This document shows, one piece after another, positions 54,578 through 63,449 of a DNA stretch of 64,000 bases. The translations under genes were made by a program, and so were the position numbers. Within the stretch, counting starts at the first letter, position 1; each line of letters starts with the position of its first letter. The stretch covers positions 1 to 64,000 of the forward strand of contig JAUNBR010000001.1 of NCBI GenBank assembly GCA_030527015.1. Reading direction: 5' to 3'. The stretch is from Planctomycetia bacterium (GTDB lineage: Bacteria; Planctomycetota; Planctomycetia; Pirellulales; Thermoguttaceae). The notes beneath the pieces are model-generated. The model ran no database searches. It was not told the origin of the DNA and was given only the letters and a program-made list of their open reading frames with translations.

Positions 54578-55192
54578 CTAAACACTTCCTCCGGAAGGAA
54601 TTTCCACCGGGGAAGAGGAAGAAGGAGTATTTCCTCCGGAAGAAGTGCCTGACACGGATGAAGATGGTGAAGAGGTACTTCCTGGTTCCTGGTATTTTTT
54701 ACCAATAAATGCCAGATCATAGGAAGCATCATATTCTGACGGATTATAAATTTTTAAAATGTTCTCGCTGGCGGTGACACTCCATGCGGAACTTTCAGAA
54801 GAAATACATAAAAAACCACTGGCCGGAATCTGAAGAGTCTGATTATTTCCTCCTAAAAAAGCATTCCATGTAGATTCAGACGCTGCGCCGATCTGTAACG
54901 GACTCTGTGATGAATGGTTAATAATAAAAAATGTATTTACGGAACTGAAACGAAGATAAAAATAATTTTGGAATATTTCTTGAGGTAAAGATTCCAGATC
55001 ATAAAGATGCGTTCCATATGCGGGCAAAGAAATATTTTTCTGTAACCACGTGGCGTCTGCTGAAAGAGAAACTGATGAAAAATCAGTCTGTTTTTTTAAA
55101 TGGGTATGTTCTGTGTGCTGTCCATGAACATTATTTTCCTCGAATCTCCATCCGAGTTCTGCCTGTAATAATATTTTTTTTGTAAGTGTCAT
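54578..55192 (-). CDS. Putative phage structural protein with Ser/Gly-rich tail
   Basis: A 204-residue protein of unknown family. The C-terminal 40 residues are low-complexity Ser, Pro and Gly (SSPSSSVSGTSSGG). The first 160 residues are predicted mainly beta, consistent with a virion component. It sits between the 287-residue protein and the tail-terminator-like gene; a TA-MITE pair lies on each side. Confidence 0.45.
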   Translation of the reverse strand: MTLTKKILLQAELGWRFEENNVHGQHTEHTHLKKQTDFSSVSLSADATWLQKNISLPAYGTHLYDLESLPQEIFQNYFYLRFSSVNTFFIINHSSQSPLQIGAASESTWNAFLGGNNQTLQIPASGFLCISSESSAWSVTASENILKIYNPSEYDASYDLAFIGKKYQEPGSTSSPSSSVSGTSSGGNTPSSSSPVEIPSGGSV

Positions 55193-55235
55193 GATGTATG
55201 TAATCCTTTTTGTAAAATATTTTCATCCTGGTTTT

Positions 55236-55344
55236 AATACTCTGATTCTTCATTAAACTTCCGTTTTATGCGGCTCTGGAAGCAGAGGCATTTTCAGCGA
55301 AGCAAAATGCCGGAGAAGCGGAATTTTATAGTGTATCTGATATA
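55236..55344 (-). mobile_element. TA-MITE in phage block
   Basis: Complete; good stem GGCATTTT/AAAATGCC. Confidence 0.87.
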
Positions 55345-55383
55345 AATTTTGTTTTATGGAATCACAGAAACAGGTATTTTTGT

Positions 55384-55567
55384 GATTCTCGGTTTCACCT
55401 CAAATTTCGTTTTTTGCTGGTCCTAAACAGGTATTTTCAGCGAAGCAAAAATGTCGGTGAAGCGGAAATTTATAATGCATCGGATATAAAATGCTGAAAA
55501 AGTGGAAATTTATAGTGCCTCGGGGCATAAAATATCTGGAAAGTAAAATTTATATGGAAAAAGGTAT
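55384..55567 (-). repeat. TA-MITE plus two extra right-end fragments, phage block
   Basis: Complete copy 55384-55488; then two right-end fragments (about 55489-55529 and 55530-55567), each with GAAA/GTAAATTTATA. Confidence 0.75.
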
Positions 55568-55614
55568 AAAATAATTTTTAAAATATAAGTAGTTGTGCAT
55601 AAAATTTTACTGAT

Positions 55615-56010
55615 TTACGCATGTATACAGCAGATCACCTGAGTTTCCATGATCCACTGGTCATGCCTCAGGCACGAAATAACATAATATTTTGGATATA
55701 AAATCGTGGATAATTCGTGGTTCTCTATTTTTGTAAAATGAGTCTGGTGGAACAGGTACGTCTCTAGCTGCTGTGTTAAATCATCCAGTTTTTGACGGTC
55801 ATGAGCATAAAAGGTAATTTTTATTTTTGTGGATTTATAAAGATTTCCACCATTCGTATAATTTTCGGCCGTGATTTTCAGATCTTGAATAATCGCGTAA
55901 GGACAGATTTTATTTGAAGCCATTCCTGTAAAAATCTGTGAAACGTGAATGGTGTTCTGTAATTGTGGAATTTTTTGCCATAAATAACGAAAAAGAGCTT
56001 CTGTATTCAT
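55615..56010 (-). CDS. Putative tail-completion / minor tail protein
   Basis: A 131-residue protein starting MNTEALFRYLWQKIPQLQNT; size and pattern (small helix then a beta sheet, ITFYAHDRQKLDDLTQQLE) resemble DUF3168-type tail-terminator proteins. The ATG at 56010 overlaps the stop of the preceding gene (ATGA) and has GGAGG 4 nt upstream, so it is translationally coupled. The frame extends 12 residues further upstream but that is inside the neighbour. Confidence 0.5.
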   Translation of the reverse strand: MNTEALFRYLWQKIPQLQNTIHVSQIFTGMASNKICPYAIIQDLKITAENYTNGGNLYKSTKIKITFYAHDRQKLDDLTQQLETYLFHQTHFTKIENHELSTILYPKYYVISCLRHDQWIMETQVICCIHA

Positions 56011-56663
56011 TTTACCTCCAGATGATTCATTTTTTCCACGACACACCGAGAAATATTTCCTTCTAAAATGTTTGGGTGAAATTCTTTGACAAGAAATCGG
56101 CGACTGTCCGGCGTCTGAAAACAGTCGTTTTGCATGGGATCAATAAAAGTTTCAAAAAAAATCTCATAAAGTAACTCGTTAAAACCAGTCTTAGAAGAGG
56201 TTTCCAGAGGAATAATTTTTGCGTTAATTCCAGTCATTTTTAGTTCGTATTCAGGAACAGGCACTCCCATGTTATTTAAATTCCATTTAGCGCGAAAGAA
56301 ATGAAGCCAGGTGTCCAGTCCATATGTCAGACGAACGTCCAGCGTTTTACATTTCCAGCGCCCGGTAAGCGGGAAGTGTTTAGTCTCAAGAATCGTCCAA
56401 GAACTCTTCGACGTGTCCAAAATTTTATCGCCCGGAAGCGGAATCCACTTTTCTCCCCTGGCGTCATAAATTTCGTCAGTCAGGGTCCATATGGACTCCC
56501 GGCGAAATGTTTTAACGGCGTCTTCTGGTGCGGTAATTTTTATGTCAGACTGTACTGCGGCGGTAACAGACAGATTCTCGCTGCTTCCGGCACGTACCAT
56601 CTGCACATTTTGTGGTGAATCAATAATTTTTAAAAAATCTTTGCTCGGTATAAAATCACACAT
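56007..56663 (-). CDS. Putative phage connector/neck protein
   Basis: A 218-residue protein of unknown family with mixed alpha/beta character (WTLTDEIYDARGEKWIPLPG, WKCKTLDVRLTYGLDTWLHF). Position between the small 72-residue gene and the tail-completion-like gene fits a head-tail joining or neck role. Its stop codon overlaps the next start. No membrane segment or signal. Confidence 0.45.
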   Translation of the reverse strand: MCDFIPSKDFLKIIDSPQNVQMVRAGSSENLSVTAAVQSDIKITAPEDAVKTFRRESIWTLTDEIYDARGEKWIPLPGDKILDTSKSSWTILETKHFPLTGRWKCKTLDVRLTYGLDTWLHFFRAKWNLNNMGVPVPEYELKMTGINAKIIPLETSSKTGFNELLYEIFFETFIDPMQNDCFQTPDSRRFLVKEFHPNILEGNISRCVVEKMNHLEVK

Positions 56664-56831
56664 ATTACTCTGTTCCTGTTTTATTGAAAAACCAGCATAT
56701 TTTTCTGCATACGATAAATTTTACGAAGCAGGAGATTTTACGTGAAAAAGATACTTGGTTTCGTAACGGTATTATATAATAATTAGTTTTATTTTCGATT
56801 TTTTATGCTTCTGAAATCAGATATTTCTTAA

Positions 56832-56952
56832 ACCAGACGCACAATAAAATTTAGTTTTATGTGGCCATCATCAGGTATTTTCACCACAGTCTGGGGCAGT
56901 GAGAGAAGCAAAAATGCCAGAGAACTGGAAATTTAAGGGGTATCTGGATATA
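56832..56952 (-). repeat. Degenerate TA-MITE in phage block
   Basis: Has an extra CCACAGTCTGGGGCAGTGAG near the loop. Confidence 0.58.
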
Positions 56953-57171
56953 TCATGTCCTGGCATGAGTGCGAAGTTCACAATTATTACTGGCCATTAA
57001 TTGAGAGTCACACCAGGAAACCGTTTCTCTCAGCTGTTTCAGATACGTTTCCCACGAAACCGACTGACCGTCCAGGGAATAAGAAGGTTTTGGCGTGATG
57101 GTGATGTCCTCCAGATTCGCCAGTGCCTGTGCGCGAATTTTTTTTATACGCGTGAAATCTTCCTGATTCAT
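56953..57171 (-). CDS. Small phage protein (72 aa)
   Basis: A 72-residue protein; AAAGGAG lies 8 nt before the ATG at 57171, which is better than the upstream Met at 57189. The C-terminal half PSYSLDGQSVSWETYLKQLR looks like small head-tail-associated proteins of phages from related bacteria; I recognise the pattern but not a named family. Its stop lies at the end of a degenerate element. Confidence 0.5.
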   Translation of the reverse strand: MNQEDFTRIKKIRAQALANLEDITITPKPSYSLDGQSVSWETYLKQLRETVSWCDSQLMASNNCELRTHART

Positions 57172-57223
57172 ATTTATTTCTCCTTTCATTAATAATATAT
57201 TCTTTTAATATTTCATTTCACTT

Positions 57224-57327
57224 TATACCGGATGTACTATAAATTCCATTTCTCCGGCATTTTGTTTCGCTAAAAATATCTGCTTTCAGAGCTGCATAAA
57301 ACTGAAATTTAAGGGAAAACCAGTATA
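57224..57327 (+). mobile_element. TA-MITE in phage block
   Basis: Complete, moderately diverged. Confidence 0.83.
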
Positions 57328-57423
57328 AATTGAAGTTTCTTGCGGTTCTAAATGAAGTATTTTCTGTGAAGTATACACAGATTTTCCTTTACATTTTCGT
57401 TATATGATAAAATATTACTGATG

Positions 57424-57834
57424 TTAAATTACAAAAATTCGGAATCTTAAGATAATTTCTTTCTCATGCTGAGGGTCATCTGTCATGGTAAACCGATATA
57501 CCACTAAATAATCACGGTTCGTGAGTGTAAAAATAGTGCCATGAGAATTCGTTAAAGTATGACAAAAATTATATCCAGTTTCATCAATTATCCATCTTTT
57601 ATCTTTTTGTAATTCGGAATATAAAACATCATTTACTGAAAGACTAATGTTCGTATATCCTGTGACTGACTCCATTTTTTGTGGATCATCATTACTTAAA
57701 AGATAAATACTGTAATTAACAGAAGAAATGTTAGAGGGCGTCAGTACCTCTGCCTGATGACTGACTGCTCGCGCCATGAGGGTTACGCACCCACCCGTGA
57801 AAACATTTCCATAAATGTCCCGTGCAAGTGTCAT
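57424..57834 (-). CDS. Hypothetical phage protein (136 aa)
   Basis: A 136-residue protein starting MTLARDIYGNVFTGGCVTLM. AAAGGAAA precedes the ATG at 57834; the open frame continues 8 codons upstream without need. Beta-rich, no signal, no family recognised. It lies between two TA-MITE copies in the capsid block. Confidence 0.45.
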   Translation of the reverse strand: MTLARDIYGNVFTGGCVTLMARAVSHQAEVLTPSNISSVNYSIYLLSNDDPQKMESVTGYTNISLSVNDVLYSELQKDKRWIIDETGYNFCHTLTNSHGTIFTLTNRDYLVVYRFTMTDDPQHEKEIILRFRIFVI

Positions 57835-57872
57835 TTTAAATTTCCTTTCATAAGTCATTAAATTTTTTATTT

Positions 57873-57975
57873 TATACTGGATGTATTATATATGTTCTCT
57901 TTCCCGCCATTTTTTTTTCATTAAAAATACCTACTTAAGAACCGCACAAAACGAAAATTTAAGTAAAATCGTATA
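57873..57975 (+). mobile_element. TA-MITE in phage block
   Basis: Complete but old; lies between the 136- and 63-residue genes. Confidence 0.75.
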
Positions 57976-58000
57976 AACAGAACGGATGGAAAAATGTTTT

Positions 58001-58192
58001 TTATTTCTTCATTTCGTGCTCATCCTCAGGCAGTATATTTCCCTGATAAATAAATCCGGCCCGAACACTTTCGCTGTATACCATTCCGATGAATGGTAAA
58101 AAAATACCACTTCCTTCCGCCGGCCTCCGTCTGGTACCAGAATACCAGCCTAAAATTTTTCTAAAAAGATCAAAAAAACTATTTTGGCTCAT
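58001..58192 (-). CDS. Small phage protein (63 aa)
   Basis: A 63-residue protein that starts with ATG overlapping the stop of 58189-58746 (ATGA), so it is translated with it. Contains GTRRRPAEGSG and a hydrophobic middle (IFLPFIGMVYSESV). Function unknown. Confidence 0.45.
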   Translation of the reverse strand: MSQNSFFDLFRKILGWYSGTRRRPAEGSGIFLPFIGMVYSESVRAGFIYQGNILPEDEHEMKK

Positions 58193-58746
58193 GAGTGAAC
58201 TCCTATAATCGCATCTGCATTTTCGGAGGATAAAACGTTTAGTGAAGTGTGAAGTGTCTCACCATCACTGCGGCGAATATTCCAGAAATCTCCTTCCACT
58301 TTACTTTCAAGATGCGCAAGAATAATGGTGCACAGAGAATGAACGGGAGCGAGAGATTCGACTTCTGAGACATTTCTAGTTAAAATGGCATCTGAAATTT
58401 CCGCAGCTGTGGGTATTTCTGGTGCAGATGGAATATCACTTGCCACCACGTATGATTCTAAATAAAGTTCACATGGTTCTGATACGGCATTTTGTGTCGT
58501 GGAAGTAAATCTTAAAATAATATGACTGGCATTCGTCTGGGCAGCTGGCAGTAAAAGACGATAAACCCCTGGAAGATTCGTGGTGTCCATTTCCGTTATT
58601 TCAGGTGATGAAAGAACAGAAAAACTTCCTCCGTCCTTACTGATGTAAACAGTTAGTGTGTTTTGATTTTCATTAAGTACGGGAATTCCATTAAGATTAT
58701 CGTAAACATAAAATGTGACGGAAGTTGTGGTGTTTTTTTGAGGCAT
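58189..58746 (-). CDS. Putative phage tail/baseplate-type protein
   Basis: A 185-residue protein. The N-terminal half TLTVYISKDGGSFSVLS then LPGVYRLLLPAAQTNAS is a beta-sandwich pattern found in minor tail and receptor-binding-associated proteins of siphophages; the C-terminal SDAILTRNVSEVESLAP is a recurrent phage motif. AAAGGAGA precedes the ATG. The stop overlaps the next gene. Confidence 0.55.
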   Translation of the reverse strand: MPQKNTTTSVTFYVYDNLNGIPVLNENQNTLTVYISKDGGSFSVLSSPEITEMDTTNLPGVYRLLLPAAQTNASHIILRFTSTTQNAVSEPCELYLESYVVASDIPSAPEIPTAAEISDAILTRNVSEVESLAPVHSLCTIILAHLESKVEGDFWNIRRSDGETLHTSLNVLSSENADAIIGVHS

Positions 58747-58759
58747 ATTCGTTTCTCCT

Positions 58760-58993
58760 TTAATTCGTGGGTGTTAAAGTCCATACGTCATAAATAATTC
58801 CGTCGACAAGAGAATATGAATGATCCTTCTCGACATGTTTATTTTCGGAATCATGGCTGTTACTGGGAGAGTATGGGTATCCGATTCCGAGTGAATCGAG
58901 TAATTCATCCGAAGGATTCGTCGTTCGAATTCCATTATGGACGATTACCCGAATCTGTGAAATACTGTGTTCGTTAATAAATTGGTAACGCAT
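58760..58993 (-). CDS. Small hypothetical phage protein (77 aa)
   Basis: A 77-residue protein with an N-terminal strand-rich part (QIRVIVHNGIRTTNPSDELL). TTTAGGAGAAG lies before the ATG. It ends 14 bp before the start of the 185-residue gene, one of the few gaps in the block without an element. Confidence 0.45.
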   Translation of the reverse strand: MRYQFINEHSISQIRVIVHNGIRTTNPSDELLDSLGIGYPYSPSNSHDSENKHVEKDHSYSLVDGIIYDVWTLTPTN

Positions 58994-59042
58994 ATAATCT
59001 TCTCCTAAAAATGAGTGAAATTAAGTGATGCCTGACGCGTTA

Positions 59043-59248
59043 TATATCCGATGCATAATAAATTTCTGCTTCTCCGACATTTTTACTTCGCTAAAAATGC
59101 GTATTTTCAGAGGCGCACTAAACGGAAATTTAAGATGGAACCATATATCCGACGCATAATAAATTTTTGCTTCTCCGACATTTTACTTCGCTAAAAATGC
59201 GTATTCTCAGAGCAGCACTAAACGTAAAATTTAATATGAATCAGTAAT
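59043..59248 (+). repeat. Two TA-MITE copies in tandem, phage block
   Basis: Units at 59043 and 59143 share GCATAATAAATTT and AAATGCGTATT, so one arose by duplication of the other. Confidence 0.85.
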
Positions 59249-59267
59249 AGGTGATCTGGCTCCACAT

Positions 59268-59675
59268 TTACGCGATATAAGTGGACGTGACATGAGATTT
59301 TTGGACATCACAAAAAACAGTCTGCCCAGTTTTCTCCACAGCCAGACGGTAACAGGAATTCGCGGTGGGAATAAAAATACGCTCAGGCGTACAGTCATCT
59401 CCATTAAAAATCCATGAATCTGGACTGGAAAGAACGGTAGGATTATTTCCTGAAATAAAGTTTAATCCGCCGTAATTAAAATCTCCACTGATACTGATCG
59501 TCAGGGATTCTAAAGCAGTTTCATAATTCTGAATGCTGTTATCTGTAAGTGTGACTGTAACCGTACTGGAAGTGGAATCTGAAGCATACTGTGTTTTCCT
59601 TTCCAGATTTTCGTGTGCGTCCTGATCCAAGTTATGTTTTAATATAATTGCCTGAGGCGGTATGGAAAGAGTCAT
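59268..59675 (-). CDS. Hypothetical phage protein (135 aa)
   Basis: A 135-residue, beta-rich protein (TVTVTLTDNSIQNYETALES). ACAGGAGAA precedes the ATG. It follows the major capsid gene, where decoration or connector proteins are often found. No family recognised. Confidence 0.45.
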   Translation of the reverse strand: MTLSIPPQAIILKHNLDQDAHENLERKTQYASDSTSSTVTVTLTDNSIQNYETALESLTISISGDFNYGGLNFISGNNPTVLSSPDSWIFNGDDCTPERIFIPTANSCYRLAVEKTGQTVFCDVQKSHVTSTYIA

Positions 59676-59759
59676 ATAATTCTCCTGTAAATGATAAAAA
59701 TGAGAAAGAAAAAAAGGTTTCTTTTCCCGAAACGCTAAAATTTTTCGTTTCTCTAAAAC

Positions 59760-59889
59760 TTATATATCTGAAACGCTATAAATTTCATTCCATCAGTATT
59801 TTTGCTTCACGGCCAGCATCAGGTTTTGGAAAAAGCACCGTCTTTCGTGTCCGGGTGATGTAAAAATTTAAGGTAAAATCAGTATTTTG
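59760..59889 (+). repeat. Degenerate TA-MITE in phage block
   Basis: Left end TATATCTGAAACGCTATAAA clear; a further right-end fragment lies at 59917-59941. Confidence 0.62.
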
Positions 59890-59984
59890 CATGATGTTAT
59901 ATGATTTACTTTGACCGGCATTTTATAGTGCATCGGGTATGAAAACGGATATATCATTCTGTTTTACCGATATTTCATTTCGTC

Positions 59985-60100
59985 GTACCGGTTTCACATT
60001 AAAATTAATTTTTAAGTGGTTCTAAACATAAACGTTTTTCTCGCGATTTACTGCTGTCATGGAGGCGAAGCTCCGTGGAAGTGAAAATTTATAAGACATG
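59985..60100 (-). repeat. Degenerate TA-MITE in phage block
   Basis: Central loop replaced by a new stem, GGAGGCGAAGCTCC. Confidence 0.6.
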
Positions 60101-60117
60101 CAGCAAAAAAGGAAAGG

Positions 60118-60223
60118 TATACTGGTTCTCGTCAAAATTTCTGTTTTGAAGGGATCTGAAAACCAGCATTTTCAGTGAAACAAAAATGCCTGCGGAACGG
60201 AATTTTATAGTACATCGGGCATA
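60118..60223 (-). mobile_element. TA-MITE abutting the capsid terminator
   Basis: Complete; its end lies in the T tract of the capsid terminator. Confidence 0.87.
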
Positions 60224-60264
60224 AAAGGGAAACAGTCTTCGTATGGAACCAAAAGACTGTTTCC
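60224..60264 (-). terminator. Terminator of the major capsid gene (minus strand)
   Basis: GGAAACAGTCTT pairs perfectly with AAGACTGTTTCC (12 bp). On the minus strand the stem is followed by CTTTTAT. The element at 60118-60223 starts inside this T tract, at a TA. Confidence 0.8.
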
Positions 60265-60277
60265 GAAAGAACGTTAT

Positions 60278-61444
60278 TTAACCTTTATTACATATGACGC
60301 AGCGTGGATCCAGTACCGCAGGAGTTCCTCTTTCGCTGGCTTTAAATCGAATTAAAATATCCTGTGAAAAATCAGCTTCACTGAATCGTGAAGATCGGGT
60401 GACGGTAATTGGCCAATTTTCGATATACGCGAATGCTTTTTTGAAATCGCCGATATACCAGTATTCTTTAGCGTCTGCAGCACTAATATTTTCACCAAGA
60501 AGCAGCCGATACGCGAATGCACTGTCAAGAACTTTATAATCCTGAAGTGGATTTACCGTGGAAGTCATTCTTTGACCACTGGCAGAAGACCAGGAAATTT
60601 CGCTACTATTAAAGATCCGTGCTGCGGAATAACGTTTTCCGGGCATGACAAGAATAGTGTTAGACTTCATCAGAATCGGTTCTTGCGTGTTCGGGTCCAG
60701 CATATTAGTGAAAAGCTGCTCTGCCGTGTCCACGTTAGTCCAGTCTTCTAAAGAATTTCCACTGATTTCATTAATCCACGGAGCAGAAGCATCTGTGGAA
60801 CTATAATACGTGTCATAATTTACGCCATTTCTGTTATAGGTGTTTGTGATTCCGAGGATCATCTTCAAAATGCGTTTTTCGCGGTCTATTCCTAGTATTT
60901 CTCCTACTTCTGAAGCTCGGCGCAAAATGAGGCCGGTCTGATCATAAAAAATAGCTTCTCTAGTAACGGGAACGATTAAACCATGTTTTGTCGTTTCTGG
61001 TGTGTCGACATATTCCTCTCCGAAACCCGCATGTGGATATTTCATGCCTTCATGAATTTCCAGGGATTTTGATTCTATTTTTCCGATTCCCGCGATTCGT
61101 TCTTTGGCCATTCTTGAAGAAATGGTATCCACAAGTTTTGACGTGACGAAAGATTCGTGCCGATAAGATTCGAGAATTTTTGAGAGGATAATTTGTCCTG
61201 AAATATTCAGAAAGGAAGTGGTGTCTACTGCCTCTCCTTCCATCAGGTAATCTCCGGCGCGGGGATCCAGAGTTCTGACCCACTCTCTTCCGTCAGAGAT
61301 CGTGGCCTCTGCCAGATCTCGAAAACTAAAATCCTCGGGTGATAAATCCTTATTTTGTAATGCTTCCACAAGATGTTCTGTGGTTTTTTTGGGGCCATCT
61401 AAATCAAAACGTCTTTTTAATTCTCGGTAACAAATCGTTTTCAT
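60278..61444 (-). CDS. Phage major capsid protein
   Basis: A 388-residue protein with a helical N-terminus, then the pattern of a large capsid fold: TISDGREWVRTLDPRAGDYL, HGLIVPVTREAIFYDQTGLI (a typical capsid E-loop/P-domain segment), SNTILVMPGKRYSAARIF and a C-terminal FKASERGTPAVLDPRCVI. It follows a protease and a cement protein in the usual late-gene order. AAAGGAAAAGG lies before the ATG. A perfect 12-bp terminator stem follows the stop (60228-60264), as expected for a highly expressed capsid gene. Confidence 0.72.
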   Translation of the reverse strand: MKTICYRELKRRFDLDGPKKTTEHLVEALQNKDLSPEDFSFRDLAEATISDGREWVRTLDPRAGDYLMEGEAVDTTSFLNISGQIILSKILESYRHESFVTSKLVDTISSRMAKERIAGIGKIESKSLEIHEGMKYPHAGFGEEYVDTPETTKHGLIVPVTREAIFYDQTGLILRRASEVGEILGIDREKRILKMILGITNTYNRNGVNYDTYYSSTDASAPWINEISGNSLEDWTNVDTAEQLFTNMLDPNTQEPILMKSNTILVMPGKRYSAARIFNSSEISWSSASGQRMTSTVNPLQDYKVLDSAFAYRLLLGENISAADAKEYWYIGDFKKAFAYIENWPITVTRSSRFSEADFSQDILIRFKASERGTPAVLDPRCVICNKG

Positions 61445-61580
61445 AACCTTTTCCTTTCAAAATTTACTGTAAAATGTTTTGGGTATAAATAAATTATACT
61501 TTGTTTTTGAGCGATACTCGATACACGATAACCTTTCACTTTTTGTGGCCGATATTCGATAAAATTTTGTTTCAGGCATT

Positions 61581-61686
61581 TATATCCGAGACACTACAAA
61601 TTTCTGCGTTCACGGCATTTTTTCTCTAAAATTTTATGGGGAGATGAGCCGCACAAAACGGAAATTTTAAAAATAGAATCCGATAA
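61581..61686 (+). mobile_element. TA-MITE upstream of the capsid gene, probably nested
   Basis: Follows TTCAGGCATTTA of an eroded copy that starts near 61513. About 137 bp upstream of the capsid start. Confidence 0.75.
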
Positions 61687-61855
61687 AATTACATGAAATA
61701 TCTTATTACTCAGGCTTCACAAAAAAATGAAATATTAATTCACCACGAACATAATCACAAAACTGAGGGCATTATGATCGTGTTTTAAATGAGGATGCAG
61801 ATAAATTCGGAAACCCATCATCCTCCGCATGAATCGGGAAAATAATCCAGATATG

Positions 61856-62326
61856 CTAACATCCACCGCACATAACGGAAGAAGTAATGGTCACGTATAC
61901 CGTTCCTGGTTCCACATCCATAATGTGTGAAACACGGCCGAGCGCCTGTGTTTTACTGCTTACCGGAACCAGTGTCTGATTTTCCAGCGCAGAAGCGTCG
62001 GAGTTATCATCCACTCCGACAAGAGATCCTAAAGTAACCTCCGCTCCAGTTTTATTGAACTGGAACGTGCCAGTCGTGGCGACACGAATCGGGGAATCGT
62101 TTCCCGCAGGGCTTTCTTGCATCGCGATACCTAAGAAATTTGGCGTAAAAGTGGTTTGTGCTGCACTGAGTGAAGCGCCAAAACTTGACGTGCTGGCAGG
62201 CTCTGCTTTTTTACTGGAAGTGTTAAACCATAACAGATCGCCACGATGAATCACAGTCGACGCGTCTACCGGCGTGATAATAGGATTCGTTTCTCCCCAG
62301 CGCCAACGAAAATTGTAATTAGTCAT
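61856..62326 (-). CDS. Capsid cement / decoration protein (DUF2190-like)
   Basis: A 156-residue protein with VIHRGDLLWF, FLGIAMQESP and TTGTFQFNKTGAEVTLGSLV, the pattern of DUF2190-type capsid decoration proteins, which lie between protease and major capsid genes in many siphophages. AGGAGA precedes the ATG. Confidence 0.65.
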   Translation of the reverse strand: MTNYNFRWRWGETNPIITPVDASTVIHRGDLLWFNTSSKKAEPASTSSFGASLSAAQTTFTPNFLGIAMQESPAGNDSPIRVATTGTFQFNKTGAEVTLGSLVGVDDNSDASALENQTLVPVSSKTQALGRVSHIMDVEPGTVYVTITSSVMCGGC

Positions 62327-62368
62327 AATTTTCTCCTGTTAAAATAAAATGTAAAATGGATCTGAAAT

Positions 62369-62474
62369 TATACTGCTTTTCCTTTAAATTTTTGTTTAGT
62401 GCAGCTGAGAAAGCAGGAATTTTTACCGAAGTAAAAATGACCGGGAATCGGAGATTTACCGTGTATCGTGTATT
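62369..62474 (-). mobile_element. TA-MITE in phage block
   Basis: Complete older copy; stem changed to AATTTTTAC/GTAAAAAT. Confidence 0.75.
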
Positions 62475-62558
62475 AAAATTCTCAAAATTCCAGAACTACT
62501 TTCGTTACAACAAAAAACGAAAATGAAAGGATCTTTCCAGTTTATGGTCTTTATGTTT

Positions 62559-62661
62559 TTACTCGTTTTCACTTAAATTTCCGTTTTTTGCGGCTCTAAA
62601 AAGGCATTTCATGTGAAGCAAAAATGCGGAAGAAGCGGAAATTTATAGTGTATCTGGTGTA
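62559..62661 (-). mobile_element. TA-MITE after the protease gene
   Basis: Complete; ends 22 bp before the protease stop on the minus strand. Confidence 0.82.
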
Positions 62662-62683
62662 AAATATTTTATAGGACAAAAAC

Positions 62684-63382
62684 TTAACGAAGGATGGAAC
62701 GCACAAAATCTTTCGTCGTGAAGTTTTGCGTCATGTTAATATTTTGTTCGCGAGATGTCGGTGCCTGAAAGCTTTTCGTGTTATCCTCACGAAGGTGAAG
62801 TTTATCGATAAGTTCTTTCATTTCTTCCAGCTGTGTTTTTATGGAATTTAGCTCTTCTTGAAGTGAATCCTGACGCAGGTGAGCATTCCATGATTCAAAA
62901 AGTCCCGTGGTCGTGGCAGGGTCTGCGACCAGATCCACACTATTTACACATAAGATTTTTTTTACCTGAACTTTCCCGTCCACGCGTTCTGTAATGGCAC
63001 GAACATTATGAGAAAACCCAACATTTTTTGGGGAATGTTCCGCATCCCAAATTAATTGTTCTGCTAAAAAGTGGTGTGGATTAAAATACAGATCAGCAAA
63101 AAGTCCCGCATTTTGTTGAAAAATAACATTTCGAATATTCCCCAGCCGGTCCTGATAATCTCTTGGCGAAGTGGGATCACCTTTTGGATGATTAATATTT
63201 ACTTTCGCCCCCTCATAAAAAATAGTTGCTTCATCCAGGGCTTCCGGTGCGTAATTTCTTCCATTACGTGATTCCAGACCAAGAATTTTTACGCCGTGAA
63301 TGATTCCTTCTTCACGATTTACACGCATGGTTACACCATGTGAGTGTACATACTCATGGAGAACCTGTTCTGTTTCTTTCAT
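62684..63382 (-). CDS. Phage prohead protease fused to scaffold-like coiled coil
   Basis: A 232-residue protein. Residues 25-165 match the Mu-type head-maturation protease (GVKILGLESRNGRNY, VNINHPKGDPTS, VNSVDLVADPATTTGLFES). Residues about 168-195 are a coiled coil (LNSIKTQLEEMKELIDKL) that could be a short scaffold; the end is basic. AAGGAG lies before the ATG at 63382. It is the first gene of the block inside the window; portal and terminase genes would be expected further right, outside the window. Confidence 0.7.
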   Translation of the reverse strand: MKETEQVLHEYVHSHGVTMRVNREEGIIHGVKILGLESRNGRNYAPEALDEATIFYEGAKVNINHPKGDPTSPRDYQDRLGNIRNVIFQQNAGLFADLYFNPHHFLAEQLIWDAEHSPKNVGFSHNVRAITERVDGKVQVKKILCVNSVDLVADPATTTGLFESWNAHLRQDSLQEELNSIKTQLEEMKELIDKLHLREDNTKSFQAPTSREQNINMTQNFTTKDFVRSILR

Positions 63383-63449
63383 TTTTTATCTCCTTTTATA
63401 ATGCCATTAAAATAAGTGTGAAAGTAAAAATGCTGGTTTTGTGCGTATA

